Source: Pontiella desulfatans (lineage in GTDB: Bacteria; Verrucomicrobiota; Kiritimatiellia; Kiritimatiellales; Pontiellaceae). From it: a stretch of DNA of 48,697 nt. Within the stretch, counting starts at the first letter, position 1. Each line of letters opens with the position of its first letter. Positions 24,522-33,568 of the stretch are shown here, in pieces. Under the pieces are notes generated by a model, which made no database searches, was not told the origin of the DNA, and worked only from the letters and a program-made list of their open reading frames with translations. The DNA lies in the NCBI GenBank assembly GCA_029287275.1, contig JARFRL010000178.1, forward strand, positions 1-48,697. Reading direction: 5' to 3'. The translations under genes were made by a program, and so were the position numbers.

Positions 24522-25942
24522 CAGGCGTCGCTCCTTTGATACCGCCGAAGCGACTGAATGAACTGCGCGGCCATGCCCACGAAAACGATCATGCACGCGA
24601 GGTACGGGATCATCCAACTGTCGTTGCGAACCACCTGAAGCACCGTGCCGCTGTCATCGGGCAGATAGCCGGACTGATAGAAGGTGCGCCGCGCGTAGCG
24701 CAGTGGATTGTTCATCCAGATGCGCAGTTCGCGGTTCACGTCGTCGCCCTCGTTCACGAGCAGGATCTGGCTGGCGAAGTCCTTGGGCATCTGCGTGCCT
24801 TCGTATTTCTCATGCACGAAATCGAGCAGCTGAATCGAAAAGGGACTGCCGCTCGGCGAGGTTAGATATTCCCTGCGGAAGCGGAGATAGACCTCGTATT
24901 GTTTGCCGCCCAAATTGATCCGCGTGGGCATGTCCCACGAACGGTTCACGAAGTTGGGGTACATCCATAGGCTGAGGAGGTAACGACCGCGCGATTCACC
25001 GGTTGAACGATCAACCAGCTCGACGTCGACCGCGGGCGCGTTCATGGCGCCGGTCGCGCCACTCACTTCGGGCAGTTCGGCCATGTAGAGCCGCGCTCCG
25101 TAGCCCTCGTACGCGGGATAGCCGCGGCGGGCGCTTTCGGGCACGGAGTCCAGTGGCCGCGGCCGGTTGGAATTCACGAAATAGCGATTCACTTTCACGT
25201 CGAACGGAAGTTGGTCCGCGGAGATGACGGCGCCTTCCTTGAGGCTGCGCTGGGGCAACACCGTTACCGTGTCGCGGTCGGGATTCGAGACCTCGGTGAA
25301 CGCGATTTCCAGTTGCTGGGAGTGGTCGATGTAGTTGACCGTCTCGCCTTCCTTAATGGTCATGCGGGCCTCGACCGCGTACATGGCCGTCATGAACTCG
25401 CCCACCATCAGAAACAGAATGCCCCCGTGCAACAACACCATGCCGGCGCGTTTGCGATAGAGCAGCACGCAGGCGATGTAGAAAACGACCGCCGCGAGGG
25501 TGCCGCGCCCCAAACGGAGGAAAACCCGCCAAAACGCGTCGCTGTCCGTGGCCGCGACCGAAGCCGTTCCCCAGCCGAACATGACGCCCATGGTGACGAG
25601 CACGCCGAGCAGAAGCACCAAGATGCCGGCGATGCGCCGCGCCCCGTTGACCTGAATTTTAAAACTCGCCCAATGCACCGTGATCAGATTGACCACCAGC
25701 AGCCAGCCAATCAAAAAACCGCCCGGGAAGGGAATCCGGATGTTCGGCACGTCCCAACCGCGGGGGAAGAAAACGGGGAGATCGATCCATGCGATCAGGC
25801 AGCGGAAATATTGATCCACCACCGTCCAGATGCCTTTGTCGACCTGCGCGAGGGTGCCCGCGAAAACCAGCACCATGCTCAACGCGAGCAACGTGATCGT
25901 CAGTTTCAGCGAGAGGAAAAAATTAGTGATTTTTTTCAGCAT
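24521..25942 (-). CDS. resB: Cytochrome c biogenesis protein ResB/Ccs1
   Basis: A 473-residue membrane protein starting at the ATG at 25942 (AAGGA just upstream). The family layout is visible: N-terminal membrane helices beginning FFLSLKLTITLLALSMVLVF, then GTLAQVDKG, a cluster of further helices, and a large periplasmic domain followed by a last helix (SWMIPYLACMIVFVGMAAQF). ResB pairs with CcsA as the System II synthetase; together they receive heme and join it to apocytochromes. The two genes are translationally coupled, so a complete System II is encoded here. Confidence 0.93.
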   Translation of the reverse strand: MLKKITNFFLSLKLTITLLALSMVLVFAGTLAQVDKGIWTVVDQYFRCLIAWIDLPVFFPRGWDVPNIRIPFPGGFLIGWLLVVNLITVHWASFKIQVNGARRIAGILVLLLGVLVTMGVMFGWGTASVAATDSDAFWRVFLRLGRGTLAAVVFYIACVLLYRKRAGMVLLHGGILFLMVGEFMTAMYAVEARMTIKEGETVNYIDHSQQLEIAFTEVSNPDRDTVTVLPQRSLKEGAVISADQLPFDVKVNRYFVNSNRPRPLDSVPESARRGYPAYEGYGARLYMAELPEVSGATGAMNAPAVDVELVDRSTGESRGRYLLSLWMYPNFVNRSWDMPTRINLGGKQYEVYLRFRREYLTSPSGSPFSIQLLDFVHEKYEGTQMPKDFASQILLVNEGDDVNRELRIWMNNPLRYARRTFYQSGYLPDDSGTVLQVVRNDSWMIPYLACMIVFVGMAAQFIQSLRRYQRSDA

Positions 25943-26038
25943 GATTCCTTTTCCCGGGAAAGCAACTAGACCTCGTCGACGCGGCAACGTTCAATATTCA
26001 CGGCTATTTCACCGATAATCGGTCATTAGCCGGGTCGA

Positions 26039-26638
26039 TCAGTGGTTGTGGCCTTCAAACGTGATGGATTCGAGGAACTTCCGGATATCGGCGGCGTTGG
26101 CCTTGAGTTCATCCACGGAACCCTTGCCGGTGAAATACCAATAGCTCGGAGAAAGGTCGATAATCGCCGCGATGATGCCCTTGCCGCCATCCGGGTTGTA
26201 GACCTCGATATAATTCACTTCGTGCCCGCCGGCGCTGAAGGTTTGAAGCTCCGCGGCGATCGCTTCCGGCGTCTCGGCGTCCAAGCCCACCTGACCGCGC
26301 CAGCGGTTGACGTTGCTCGGAACATCGCCCATCGAAAGGGAGATGAGGTAGAAATCAATCGCGGTTCCATCGATGGAATAGCTGACCTTGCGCATGCCGG
26401 AGCCGGGCTTCTCGGTCCAGCCGTCCGGCAAGTCCGCGGTGAACCCCGTGCTCGGAAGCTGGGCCGTCATGGAGGCGTGCGCGGCCATCACCGCCTGATT
26501 ATCCGCGTCGGAGCCCATCGTTTGGGCCGGCGCCGCGGGCGTGGATTGTTTGGGCACCTGATAGCTTACGGGCTCTTCCTTGCCGCAAGAGGTCAGTAAA
26601 ATCACACCGCCGATAAGAGGGAGAATACTATGCTTCAT
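26039..26638 (-). CDS. Exported lipoprotein of unknown function
   Basis: A 199-residue lipoprotein: signal peptide MKHSILPLIGGVILLTSC with lipobox LTSC (Cys18), a Pro/Ala/Gln-rich linker, and a globular part (TGFTADLPDGWTEKPGSGMR through FRKFLESITF-like end) that ends in a His-containing tail (EGHNH). AAGGA lies about nine bases before the ATG. It precedes resB and ccsA on the same strand, 96 bases away, and may be part of that transcript. No named family is recognised. A link to cytochrome c assembly is only suggested by position. Confidence 0.75.
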   Translation of the reverse strand: MKHSILPLIGGVILLTSCGKEEPVSYQVPKQSTPAAPAQTMGSDADNQAVMAAHASMTAQLPSTGFTADLPDGWTEKPGSGMRKVSYSIDGTAIDFYLISLSMGDVPSNVNRWRGQVGLDAETPEAIAAELQTFSAGGHEVNYIEVYNPDGGKGIIAAIIDLSPSYWYFTGKGSVDELKANAADIRKFLESITFEGHNH

Positions 26639-26833
26639 GCCTTGAATCCTTTACGTAAGAGTTGCCCGAAAATAGAATCCGCGGGCTCGGATGTCGATTA
26701 ATATTATCATGTTTGACGCCTATCAACCTTGCCAAAACTCCGTTCATGACCTAAATTCCATCGCTTTTCAGGAAGTTGAAAATCCGATCTAGCCAAGCAA
26801 CCGCGGCTTTGGTCTACTGAATTTCAGAGCATC

Positions 26834-28330
26834 ATGACGGACAAAACACATTCCCATAATGGCATTCACATCAATCTATTCCTCGCGGGCCGCCGGTGCC
26901 TCGTCGTCGGCGGCGGCAAGGTCGCCACGCGTAAAATCAAGATGCTGGTCGAAGGCGACGCCAAGGTAACCATCGTCAGCCCCGAGGTTTGCGACGAACT
27001 CGCGGCGCTGATCGAGAACGGATCGGTCGTTCATGTTCCGCGCCGGTTCGAGCAACGGGATATCGAAGGCGCGTCGATCGTCTACGCCGCCACCAACAGC
27101 CGCGGCGTCAACCGTCAGGTGCTCGAGACCTGCCGCGCCGCGGACACGCTCTGCTGCTGCGTGGACGGAAACTGGGCCGACAGCGATTTCACCACGCCCG
27201 CCACCGCGAAACACAACAATCTCACGCTGTCCGTCTCCTCCGGCGGCAACGACTGCCGTCAGTCCAAAATGATCAAGAACAGCCTGGCGCGGCATCTGGA
27301 AATGATGGAGGCCGCGCACCTCGTCGTCGTCGGCACCGACCACAACCACCTGACCGTCGAAGAGCGCGAACCCTTTCACCTGACCGGCCCCAAGTTCGAG
27401 CGCGCCGGGTTCATGATCATGCAACTCTGGGGCATCCACGAGTTCATGATTCTAAACACCTGCAACCGCGCCGAAGTCATCGCGATCGTCTCGGAGGAAA
27501 CCTCCGAAAACGGCATCCTGCGCCACATGATGGGATTCGCCGCGCTCAAGGAAGACAAGTATTATCTGAAAACCGGCAAGAAGGCGTTCGAGCACCTATG
27601 CCTCGTCACCGCGGGCATGCTTTCGCAGACGCCCGGAGAAAACCACATCACCGCGCAAATGAAAGACGCGCTCGAGACCGCCAAGCAACGCGGCTGGGCC
27701 GGCAACATGACCCAAGCCTGGATCTCCTCCGCCCTGCAGGTCTCCAAAGCCATCAAGAACGAGGTCTCTCCGTTGCTCCGCGACTTCGAGATCGAAGACC
27801 TCGCGCTCAGCTACCTCGAAGCCCACGACAAGGATCTTTCCAAATCCACCGTCATGGTGCTCGGCGCGGGCATGGTTGGAAAATGCCTCGTCGCCGATAG
27901 CGTCGCCAAGGTCGAGAAAATCATCTGGTGCTACCACGTCAACAAACCCGAACTCGCCGCGGAATGGGGCGACAAAGTCGAGTTGCGCACCTTCAACGAG
28001 ATGAAGAACCACATCACCGACGCGGACATCATCATCAGCGCGACCGACGCGCCCGGACACGTGCTCCACATGGCGCACGCGCCGTTCTTCAACCAGGAAC
28101 GGCCCGTGATGGTCATCGACCTCGGCATGCCCCGCAACATCGACCCCGAGCTCGACGACCTCTCCACCGACGTGACCGTCGTGGACCTCGACGGATTGAA
28201 ATACTGGTACCGCCGCGAACTGACCGACATGAACGAGGTGCTCACCCGCGCCCGCGCCATCACCGCCGCCAACAAGGATCTATACGACAAGATCGCCAAA
28301 AGCCTTAAAAGCCCCGACGCCGACAGATAG
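26834..28330 (+). CDS. Fusion: precorrin-2 dehydrogenase (siroheme) + glutamyl-tRNA reductase
   Basis: A 498-residue fusion. Residues 1-155 are a Met8/CysG-B-type NAD-dependent precorrin-2 dehydrogenase domain (RCLVVGGGKVATRKIKMLVE, then VYAATNSRGVNRQV and the SSGGNDCRQSKMIKN segment). Residues 160-498 are a glutamyl-tRNA reductase domain with catalytic Cys210 in ILNTCNRAE, the GENHITAQMKDAL segment, a second Rossmann motif (VLGAGMVGK) and VIDLGMPRNIDPE. One protein would thus join the first committed step of tetrapyrrole synthesis with the siroheme branch. It diverges from the ResB/CcsA group. A stand-alone HemA is encoded 12 kb away, so this copy may be specialised. Confidence 0.9.
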   Translation: MTDKTHSHNGIHINLFLAGRRCLVVGGGKVATRKIKMLVEGDAKVTIVSPEVCDELAALIENGSVVHVPRRFEQRDIEGASIVYAATNSRGVNRQVLETCRAADTLCCCVDGNWADSDFTTPATAKHNNLTLSVSSGGNDCRQSKMIKNSLARHLEMMEAAHLVVVGTDHNHLTVEEREPFHLTGPKFERAGFMIMQLWGIHEFMILNTCNRAEVIAIVSEETSENGILRHMMGFAALKEDKYYLKTGKKAFEHLCLVTAGMLSQTPGENHITAQMKDALETAKQRGWAGNMTQAWISSALQVSKAIKNEVSPLLRDFEIEDLALSYLEAHDKDLSKSTVMVLGAGMVGKCLVADSVAKVEKIIWCYHVNKPELAAEWGDKVELRTFNEMKNHITDADIIISATDAPGHVLHMAHAPFFNQERPVMVIDLGMPRNIDPELDDLSTDVTVVDLDGLKYWYRRELTDMNEVLTRARAITAANKDLYDKIAKSLKSPDADR

Positions 28331-28335
28331 CCCCG

Positions 28336-28368
28336 AGGCGCGACAACCGCGCTCGCGCGAGACGGACT
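28336..28368. repeat. 33-base direct repeat, copy 1
   Basis: This copy starts AGGCGCGACAACCGCG and ends GAGACGGACT. It matches the second copy at all but one base. The centre (CGCGCTCGCGCG) is itself nearly self-complementary and would form a short hairpin. Confidence 0.75.
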
Positions 28369-28401
28369 CGCTCGAGTCGCTGCGCCGGTCCGAGATCCAG
28401 A

Positions 28402-28434
28402 AGGCGCGACACCCGCGCTCGCGCGAGACGGACT
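28402..28434. repeat. 33-base direct repeat, copy 2
   Basis: It starts AGGCGCGACACCCGCG and ends GAGACGGACT, exactly 66 bases downstream of copy 1, with a single A-to-C difference. Regular spacing of twice the unit length hints at a degenerate tandem element or a dispersed repeat with two insertions. Confidence 0.75.
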
Positions 28435-28664
28435 GCCAATATTTTCTTTGATCACCGCGGCCTTTATCCGTTGACGTTCCCTCCGGTCACTGCTTTCGCA
28501 AGCTCAAGCCTCTCCCGTTGGTCGAGTCGTCTGGATGACGAGTGCTGGCCGACGTCCTCGCGGACGATCGGCGTAACTCATAACGTCATCAAGGACCAGC
28601 CTCCGCCGCTCTCGTTCGCGCGCTTCGCCTGACCAATCACCCGTGTGGAGCGAAGAAATCTGAA

Positions 28665-30119
28665 TCAGGAAGGGGGAAGCATCCGGTTTCCACCGACGAG
28701 GGAGTAGACGTTGTCGTATCCGGCGGCGCGGAAGGCGTTGGCGGCGTATCGCGTGCGGACGCCCGCGGCGCAGACCAGCAGGTAGGTTCCATCTTTTTCA
28801 ACGCGGCGCGGATTTCCGAGCAGCGTGTTCATCGGGATATGGACGTGCTCGCAGGGCAGCGGCTCCGCCGCCACCTCGTCCGGCTCGCGGATATCGATCA
28901 CCTGAAACCGGCTTAGATCGATTTCATCGATCGTCACGTCCACGGACGCGGGAAGCGGCGCGGACGCGGCGTGCGCCGGGCAGGCGTCGTTCCGCGGCAA
29001 CGCGATCCGGCGCGTTGAATAGTCGACCAGGTTGACTATCAACAGTTCGTTGGAAAGCCGGCCGTCCAAGCCCAGCAATTGCTTGATGGCTTCGAGCGCC
29101 TGGATGGAGCCGATGACGCCCGGCACCGCGCCCAAGACGCCCGCGACGGCGCAGCTCGGAACGTCCGTCGGCGCGCCGCCTTCGTAGAGGCATTCGAGGC
29201 AGGAGGATTCCGAATCGACCACCTGCACCTGCCCCTCGAACTGGTAGATGCTCGCGAACACCACCGGCACGCCGGCCTTGAGCGCCACGCGGTTGACCAG
29301 CAGTTTGGTTTCCATGCAATCCACGCACTCGACGATGATGTCGTAGTCTTGGATCTGTTCGACTTCCAGCGTTTGAAAGCGCGCCGGATGCGTTTCGATC
29401 TCGATGGCGGGATTGTATCGCTTCAGCCATTCCGCGGCCAAGGCGGCCTTTTTTTCGCCGAGATTTTCGGGCGCGTAGAGGAACTGCCGGTGCAGGTTGC
29501 TGGCTTCGAGATGATCGTGTTCCACGATGCCGATACGCCCGACGCCCGCGCCCGCCAGATAGGTCAGCACGGGACAGCCGAGTCCGCCCGCGCCGACCAC
29601 GAGCACGCGGCTTTCCGCGAGCTTGCGCTGCCCCAGGGGGCCGATTTCTTTGAGGACGGTCTGGCGCGCGTAGTCCATTTTCGGCTGGTGGCCGTGCTTG
29701 GCGCATTGCTCGCAGTCGACCCATCCGGAATCGCCCGCGACGTAATGCTCCTTCTTCCAAATCGGAACGCGGACTTTGATCTCGTCGATGATGTAGCGGT
29801 TGGCTTTGAACGCGGCGTCGCGGTGCGGCGTGGAGACGCCGACCCATACGGCGATGTCGCCGATCTGGAGATGTCCGACGCGATGGACGCAGACGGCTTT
29901 TTCGAGACCGAATTTCTCCTTCGCCTCCGCGAGGATTCGCTCGCCTTCGGCGACCGCGAGCGCGCTGTAGGCTTCGTACTCGAGCGAGGTGACGTCGTGC
30001 CCTTCGTTATGATTCCGCACCCAGCCCTCGAAGGTGACGAGCGCGCCGCACGCGGGATCTTCGGCTTCGGATTTGAGCTGTTCCGCGTTCAGCGGTTCTG
30101 ACCGGATCGCGAACATCAT
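28665..30119 (-). CDS. Fusion: MoaE + MoeB/ThiF adenylyltransferase + rhodanese
   Basis: A 484-residue three-domain protein for molybdopterin synthesis. Residues 1-145 are MoaE, the large subunit of molybdopterin synthase (GALVTFEGWVRNHNEG, then VSTPHRDAAF and the catalytic-lysine segment VPIWKKEHY). Residues 150-370 are a MoeB/ThiF E1-like domain that adenylates MoaD (VLVVGAGGLGCPVLTYLAGA). The last 100 residues are a rhodanese with active Cys in VCAAGVRTR, which could supply sulfur. In MoeB the second zinc Cys pair is usually CPxC; here it reads CPAH. The ATG overlaps the moaD stop (ATGA), so partner proteins are made together. Confidence 0.9.
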   Translation of the reverse strand: MMFAIRSEPLNAEQLKSEAEDPACGALVTFEGWVRNHNEGHDVTSLEYEAYSALAVAEGERILAEAKEKFGLEKAVCVHRVGHLQIGDIAVWVGVSTPHRDAAFKANRYIIDEIKVRVPIWKKEHYVAGDSGWVDCEQCAKHGHQPKMDYARQTVLKEIGPLGQRKLAESRVLVVGAGGLGCPVLTYLAGAGVGRIGIVEHDHLEASNLHRQFLYAPENLGEKKAALAAEWLKRYNPAIEIETHPARFQTLEVEQIQDYDIIVECVDCMETKLLVNRVALKAGVPVVFASIYQFEGQVQVVDSESSCLECLYEGGAPTDVPSCAVAGVLGAVPGVIGSIQALEAIKQLLGLDGRLSNELLIVNLVDYSTRRIALPRNDACPAHAASAPLPASVDVTIDEIDLSRFQVIDIREPDEVAAEPLPCEHVHIPMNTLLGNPRRVEKDGTYLLVCAAGVRTRYAANAFRAAGYDNVYSLVGGNRMLPPS

Positions 30120-30355
30120 CCGCCCGCCACCGGTGGAATGAACACGACGGAGTCGCCGTCGTTCAGCGGCGTGTCCCAGTCGACGAACGCGTCGTTGACC
30201 GCGAGCCGAACCTGCGAGCGGCACATGGAAAAATCGTGTTTCGACTTCAACGACTCGAACAGCTCCGCGGCGTGCGCGGATTCGGTTTCGACGGTTTCGG
30301 CGCTTTGGCCCGCGGCCTCGCGCAGCATGGCGTAGTAGATGATGTTGATTTTCAT
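30116..30355 (-). CDS. moaD: Molybdopterin synthase sulfur carrier subunit
   Basis: A 79-residue ubiquitin-fold protein ending in the essential Gly-Gly (PPVAGG). In its thiocarboxylated form it delivers sulfur to precursor Z in complex with MoaE. The start at 30355 (MKINIIYYAMLREAAGQ) matches the usual MoaD N-terminus. An in-frame extension to 30418 has no such match. It overlaps the MoaE-MoeB-rhodanese fusion by four bases, so the carrier, its activating enzyme, its sulfur source and its synthase partner are made from two adjoining genes. Confidence 0.92.
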   Translation of the reverse strand: MKINIIYYAMLREAAGQSAETVETESAHAAELFESLKSKHDFSMCRSQVRLAVNDAFVDWDTPLNDGDSVVFIPPVAGG

Positions 30356-30407
30356 GCGTCGTGAAGAGTGAAGCGCGCGGCGTGAAACACGGCTCGCGCG
30401 CCACTCG

Positions 30408-31442
30408 TCATCCTCCAATATAAAACATTTCGATTTTGTGTTTCTGCTCTTTCTTCACGTCGCCGCCCCAGCGCGTTTGGCTATACTGATCGTTGCGGTC
30501 GCTCCAGACGTCGCGCAGGACGCCGTTGATTTCCTCGTCGGTCGATCCGTCGCGGAGCAGCGACCGCAGGTCGGTGCCTTCGGTCGCGAACAGGCAGGTG
30601 TAGAGTTTTCCGTCGGCCGAAAGGCGGCTGCGGTTGCAGGGGCGGCAGAAGGGTTGACTGATCGAGGAGACGAAGCCGATTTCCCCGCCGCCGTCGGCGT
30701 AGTGGTAGCGGTCCGCGACCTCGCCGAGGTAATGCTTCGCGACGGGTTCGATGTTCCAATGGTTGGAGATGAACTGAATCAGCTCGGCGGTCGGCACCAC
30801 CTGCCCGCGCTCCCAGTGGTTCACGTTGCCGACGTCCATGTATTCAATGAAACGGACGACCACGCGCGAGCCGCGGAACTCCTCGAGAATCGGCACCACC
30901 TCGCCGAGGTTCATGTCGCGGCGCACGACGGTGTTCACTTTAATGTGTTGGAAGCCGGCCCGCTTGGCGGCCGCGACGCCCTCGAGCACTTGGGAGGGGC
31001 TGTCGAACCCGCCGTTCATTTCGCGAAACACGTTTTCACTCAGCGCGTCGAGGCTCACCGTGACGCGGTCGAGGCCGGCCCGCCGAAGCTCCTCGGCGTG
31101 CCGCGCCAATAAAACACCGTTCGTGGTCATGGCGATATCGCGGATGCCGGGCACCTTGTTCAGTTCCCGCACCAGAGAGGCCAGATCCTTCCGCAGCAGC
31201 GGCTCACCGCCCGTGAGGCGGATCTTTTCCACCCCCAGCTTTGAAAACTGACGGACCAGCCGGATCATTTCATCGAACGAGAGCCGCTCCGGTTTTCCAA
31301 GCCAGGGAAAATCAGGTCCGACCTCGTCGGCCGGCATGCAGTAGGTGCAGCGGAAATTGCAGCGGTCGATCACCGATAGTCTAAGATCGCGCATCGGCCG
31401 ATTCAACTGATCGGTTGGCGCGTCGAGTTGTTCTTGATCCAT
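30408..31442 (-). CDS. moaA: GTP 3',8-cyclase (molybdopterin biosynthesis)
   Basis: A 344-residue radical-SAM enzyme that, with MoaC, turns GTP into cyclic pyranopterin monophosphate. The N-terminal [4Fe-4S] motif is CNFRCTYC. The C-terminal cluster motif is CRPCNRSRLS followed by LYTC. The protein ends in the required Gly-Gly (MFYIGG). I prefer the second of two adjacent ATGs (31442) because GAGAGG then has proper spacing. It heads the moaA-moaD-fusion operon. MoaC, MoeA and MogA are not in the window. Confidence 0.95.
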   Translation of the reverse strand: MDQEQLDAPTDQLNRPMRDLRLSVIDRCNFRCTYCMPADEVGPDFPWLGKPERLSFDEMIRLVRQFSKLGVEKIRLTGGEPLLRKDLASLVRELNKVPGIRDIAMTTNGVLLARHAEELRRAGLDRVTVSLDALSENVFREMNGGFDSPSQVLEGVAAAKRAGFQHIKVNTVVRRDMNLGEVVPILEEFRGSRVVVRFIEYMDVGNVNHWERGQVVPTAELIQFISNHWNIEPVAKHYLGEVADRYHYADGGGEIGFVSSISQPFCRPCNRSRLSADGKLYTCLFATEGTDLRSLLRDGSTDEEINGVLRDVWSDRNDQYSQTRWGGDVKKEQKHKIEMFYIGG

Positions 31443-31716
31443 CATGCCTCTCTAAGTCGTAACGGCCGCGCTATTGAACGCGAATTCCGACGACTCTGTA
31501 TCAAAAGATGACAAAGTCAATCGATTTACGCATGGATAACATCGGCGAGGGGCCAACGCGTGATCCTCGGCGCCCGGGTTTCCGCGCCCGATCCGGAATA
31601 ACGAAGAAATACGCTCCTTCATCCCGCGCCGTTCTGCTTTTATGGCGGGCGTCGCGCTCCGCGTTTTCAGTGGCGTCGGGCGGACGCGGATCAACACACG
31701 CCTCTCGGAGATTTGA

Positions 31717-32202
31717 ATGAGCACTAGAAGAAACGTGACGGCCGGCCTGCTGGGACTCCCTGCGCTCGCGGCGGCGGCCCCCGCGGCGGCGGAAACGAAC
31801 CCCTTCAGCGAGGACGCGGCGCGGATCATCAGCTACACCTTGTACGCCGAGGCCCGCGGCGAACCCTTCAAAGGCAAGATGGCCGTCGCCGCCGTCATTC
31901 AAACCCGCGCGCGGCTGGACGAGCGGAGCCTCGCGGAAGTCTGCTTGAAGGAAAAACAGTTCTCCTGTTGGAACGAAATCGACGCGGTGCCGGACTACTA
32001 TCCTTCCGGCGCGGGCATGAAGGCCGCCGACATCCGGGCGCGGAGCGACTGCTACGGGATCGCGTGGGTGCTCATGTCCAGCCGCCGCGAATGGGATTAC
32101 CTGACGCATTTCTACAACCCGAACAAAGTCACGCCCTCCTGGGCCCGCTCCCTGCGCGGCGTGAAAACCATCGGCAACCACGTCTTCGGCTACATGGACT
32201 GA
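31717..32202 (+). CDS. SleB-like cell wall hydrolase, exported
   Basis: A 161-residue protein of the hydrolase_2/SleB family, enzymes that cleave peptidoglycan. The conserved segment YAEARGEPFKGKMAVAAV contains the expected catalytic Glu, and QFSCWN and FYNPNKVTPSW are also family-like. The signal region begins MSTRRNVTAGLLGLPALAAA, in which TRRNV could be a twin-arginine export motif. CGGAG lies six bases before the ATG. In non-sporulating bacteria such proteins act in wall remodelling; that is the likely role here. Confidence 0.85.
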   Translation: MSTRRNVTAGLLGLPALAAAAPAAAETNPFSEDAARIISYTLYAEARGEPFKGKMAVAAVIQTRARLDERSLAEVCLKEKQFSCWNEIDAVPDYYPSGAGMKAADIRARSDCYGIAWVLMSSRREWDYLTHFYNPNKVTPSWARSLRGVKTIGNHVFGYMD

Positions 32203-32467
32203 AACCGGAGCCGCGCGGCTTGATCCGTCATTTCGCGTCCGCGACGCGGGCGCCGGAAAAAAACGTCGGTTTTTTCGCAGCTCGTTCGCAACCGCGGTGT
32301 TGCGCCGCGGGAGATCGGCCCCATCCGTCCTTTCCGACGAATTTTTCCGAACGCCGCGCCAACTCGGCTTCCGCGCCCGAAAACACTACCCCTTCACAAA
32401 CAGGCACTTGTATTTCTCCGCTTCCGCGGACGGAGGTCATGGCACGCCTTGCGCTATAAGCGGAGCC

Positions 32468-33568
32468 ATGAAAACTCCCTACCTGATCGATACCACGCTG
32501 CGCGACGGCGAGCAAATGCCGGGGTGCGTGTTCAGCCGCGAGGAAAAAATCGCCATCGCGAGCGGGCTCGCCGAGATCGGCGTTGGCGAGATCGAAGCGG
32601 GGATTCCCGTGATGGGACCGACCGAACAGGCGGACATCGCGGCGATCATCGCGCTCGACCTTCCCTGCCGGATCACGGGCTGGTGTCGCGCCGCGTTCGC
32701 GGACCTCGACGCGGCCGAAGCCGCCGGGCTCACTTCCGTTCATCTTTCCTTTCCGATGTCCAACCAGCACTTCCGCGCGCTGGGCAAATCCTCGGAGTGG
32801 GTTTTCGAAACGCTGGAAAAGGTCCTGCCCGCGGCGCTCGAGCGCTTCGCCTATGTATCCGTCGGCGCGCAGGATTCGGCCCGGGCCGAGCGGGAATTAT
32901 TAATCGCCTTCGCGCGCCGCGTCCACGAGCTTGGCGCGGACCGCTTGCGCGTCGCCGACACCGTCGGCGTGCTGAACCCCTTCCAAACGCAGGCTCTTTT
33001 CAAGGAGCTGACCGCGGCGCTGCCCGAACTCGAGCTGGCGTTCCACGCGCACGACGATCTGGGCATGGCGACCGCGAACACGCTCGCCGCGTTCGAGGGC
33101 GGCGCGGCCGCGGCCGACGTGACGGTCGCGGGCATCGGCGAGCGCGCCGGCAACGCGGCGTTGGAGCAAGTGGCCATGGCCGTCCCGAATCTCGGCGTCC
33201 GGAACCGCGCGCTCTACCCGCTCTGCGCGACGGTGCTGCGCGCGGCCGGACTCCGGCCACCCAAGAGCGCGCCCATCATTGGCGAAAACGTCTTTAGCCA
33301 CGAATCGGGCATTCACGTGAGCGCCGTGTTGAACCACCGCGCCGCGTACGAGCCGTTCTCCGCCGCGGACGTCGGACGCTCGGACTCAACCCGCGTCGTG
33401 CTGGGCGTTCACTCCGGCGAGGCGGCCCTGCGCCACGCGCTGAACGAGGCCGGCATCAATCCCTGCGGCGAACCGCTCGGCTGGTTGCTCAACCGCGTGC
33501 GCGACCACGCCTTGAAAACCAAAAAGCCGATCACGCCGCGGCAACTCAGAAATCTTTTCTATGACTGA
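32468..33568 (+). CDS. nifV: Homocitrate synthase, NifV type
   Basis: A 366-residue enzyme of the DRE-TIM metallolyase family (isopropylmalate/homocitrate synthases) joining acetyl-CoA and 2-oxoglutarate. It shows IDTTLRDGEQMPGC, the NifV-like IPVMG and WCRA segments, the metal-binding HAHDD, and GIGERAGNAALEQ. The C-terminus (KTKKPITPRQLRNLFYD) aligns by eye with NifV, and the length is that of NifV rather than the longer LeuA. Homocitrate is the organic ligand of the nitrogenase iron-molybdenum cofactor. No nifHDK is in the window, but two NifA-like activators follow directly. An alternative role in lysine-type or aksA-like chain elongation is less likely. Confidence 0.85.
   Translation: MKTPYLIDTTLRDGEQMPGCVFSREEKIAIASGLAEIGVGEIEAGIPVMGPTEQADIAAIIALDLPCRITGWCRAAFADLDAAEAAGLTSVHLSFPMSNQHFRALGKSSEWVFETLEKVLPAALERFAYVSVGAQDSARAERELLIAFARRVHELGADRLRVADTVGVLNPFQTQALFKELTAALPELELAFHAHDDLGMATANTLAAFEGGAAAADVTVAGIGERAGNAALEQVAMAVPNLGVRNRALYPLCATVLRAAGLRPPKSAPIIGENVFSHESGIHVSAVLNHRAAYEPFSAADVGRSDSTRVVLGVHSGEAALRHALNEAGINPCGEPLGWLLNRVRDHALKTKKPITPRQLRNLFYD

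Larger units (their letters stand above)
28331..28664. other. Intergenic region with repeated 33-base units, no gene
   Basis: No plausible coding frame was seen in this gap between two convergent genes. The left third holds the pair of direct repeats listed separately. The remainder is unremarkable GC-rich sequence with scattered short inverted repeats and no clear T-run terminator. Confidence 0.6.

Noticed and set aside
32253..32277. A-run/T-run hairpin after the SleB-like gene as a terminator
   Set aside because: The stem is almost entirely A-T with a bulge and would be weak; no GC-rich part precedes the T-run.
32440..32454. TGGCACG resembling a sigma-54 -24 box before nifV
   Set aside because: With the correct ten-base spacing the -12 element is GCGC rather than TTGC, and transcription would begin only about two bases before the start codon.
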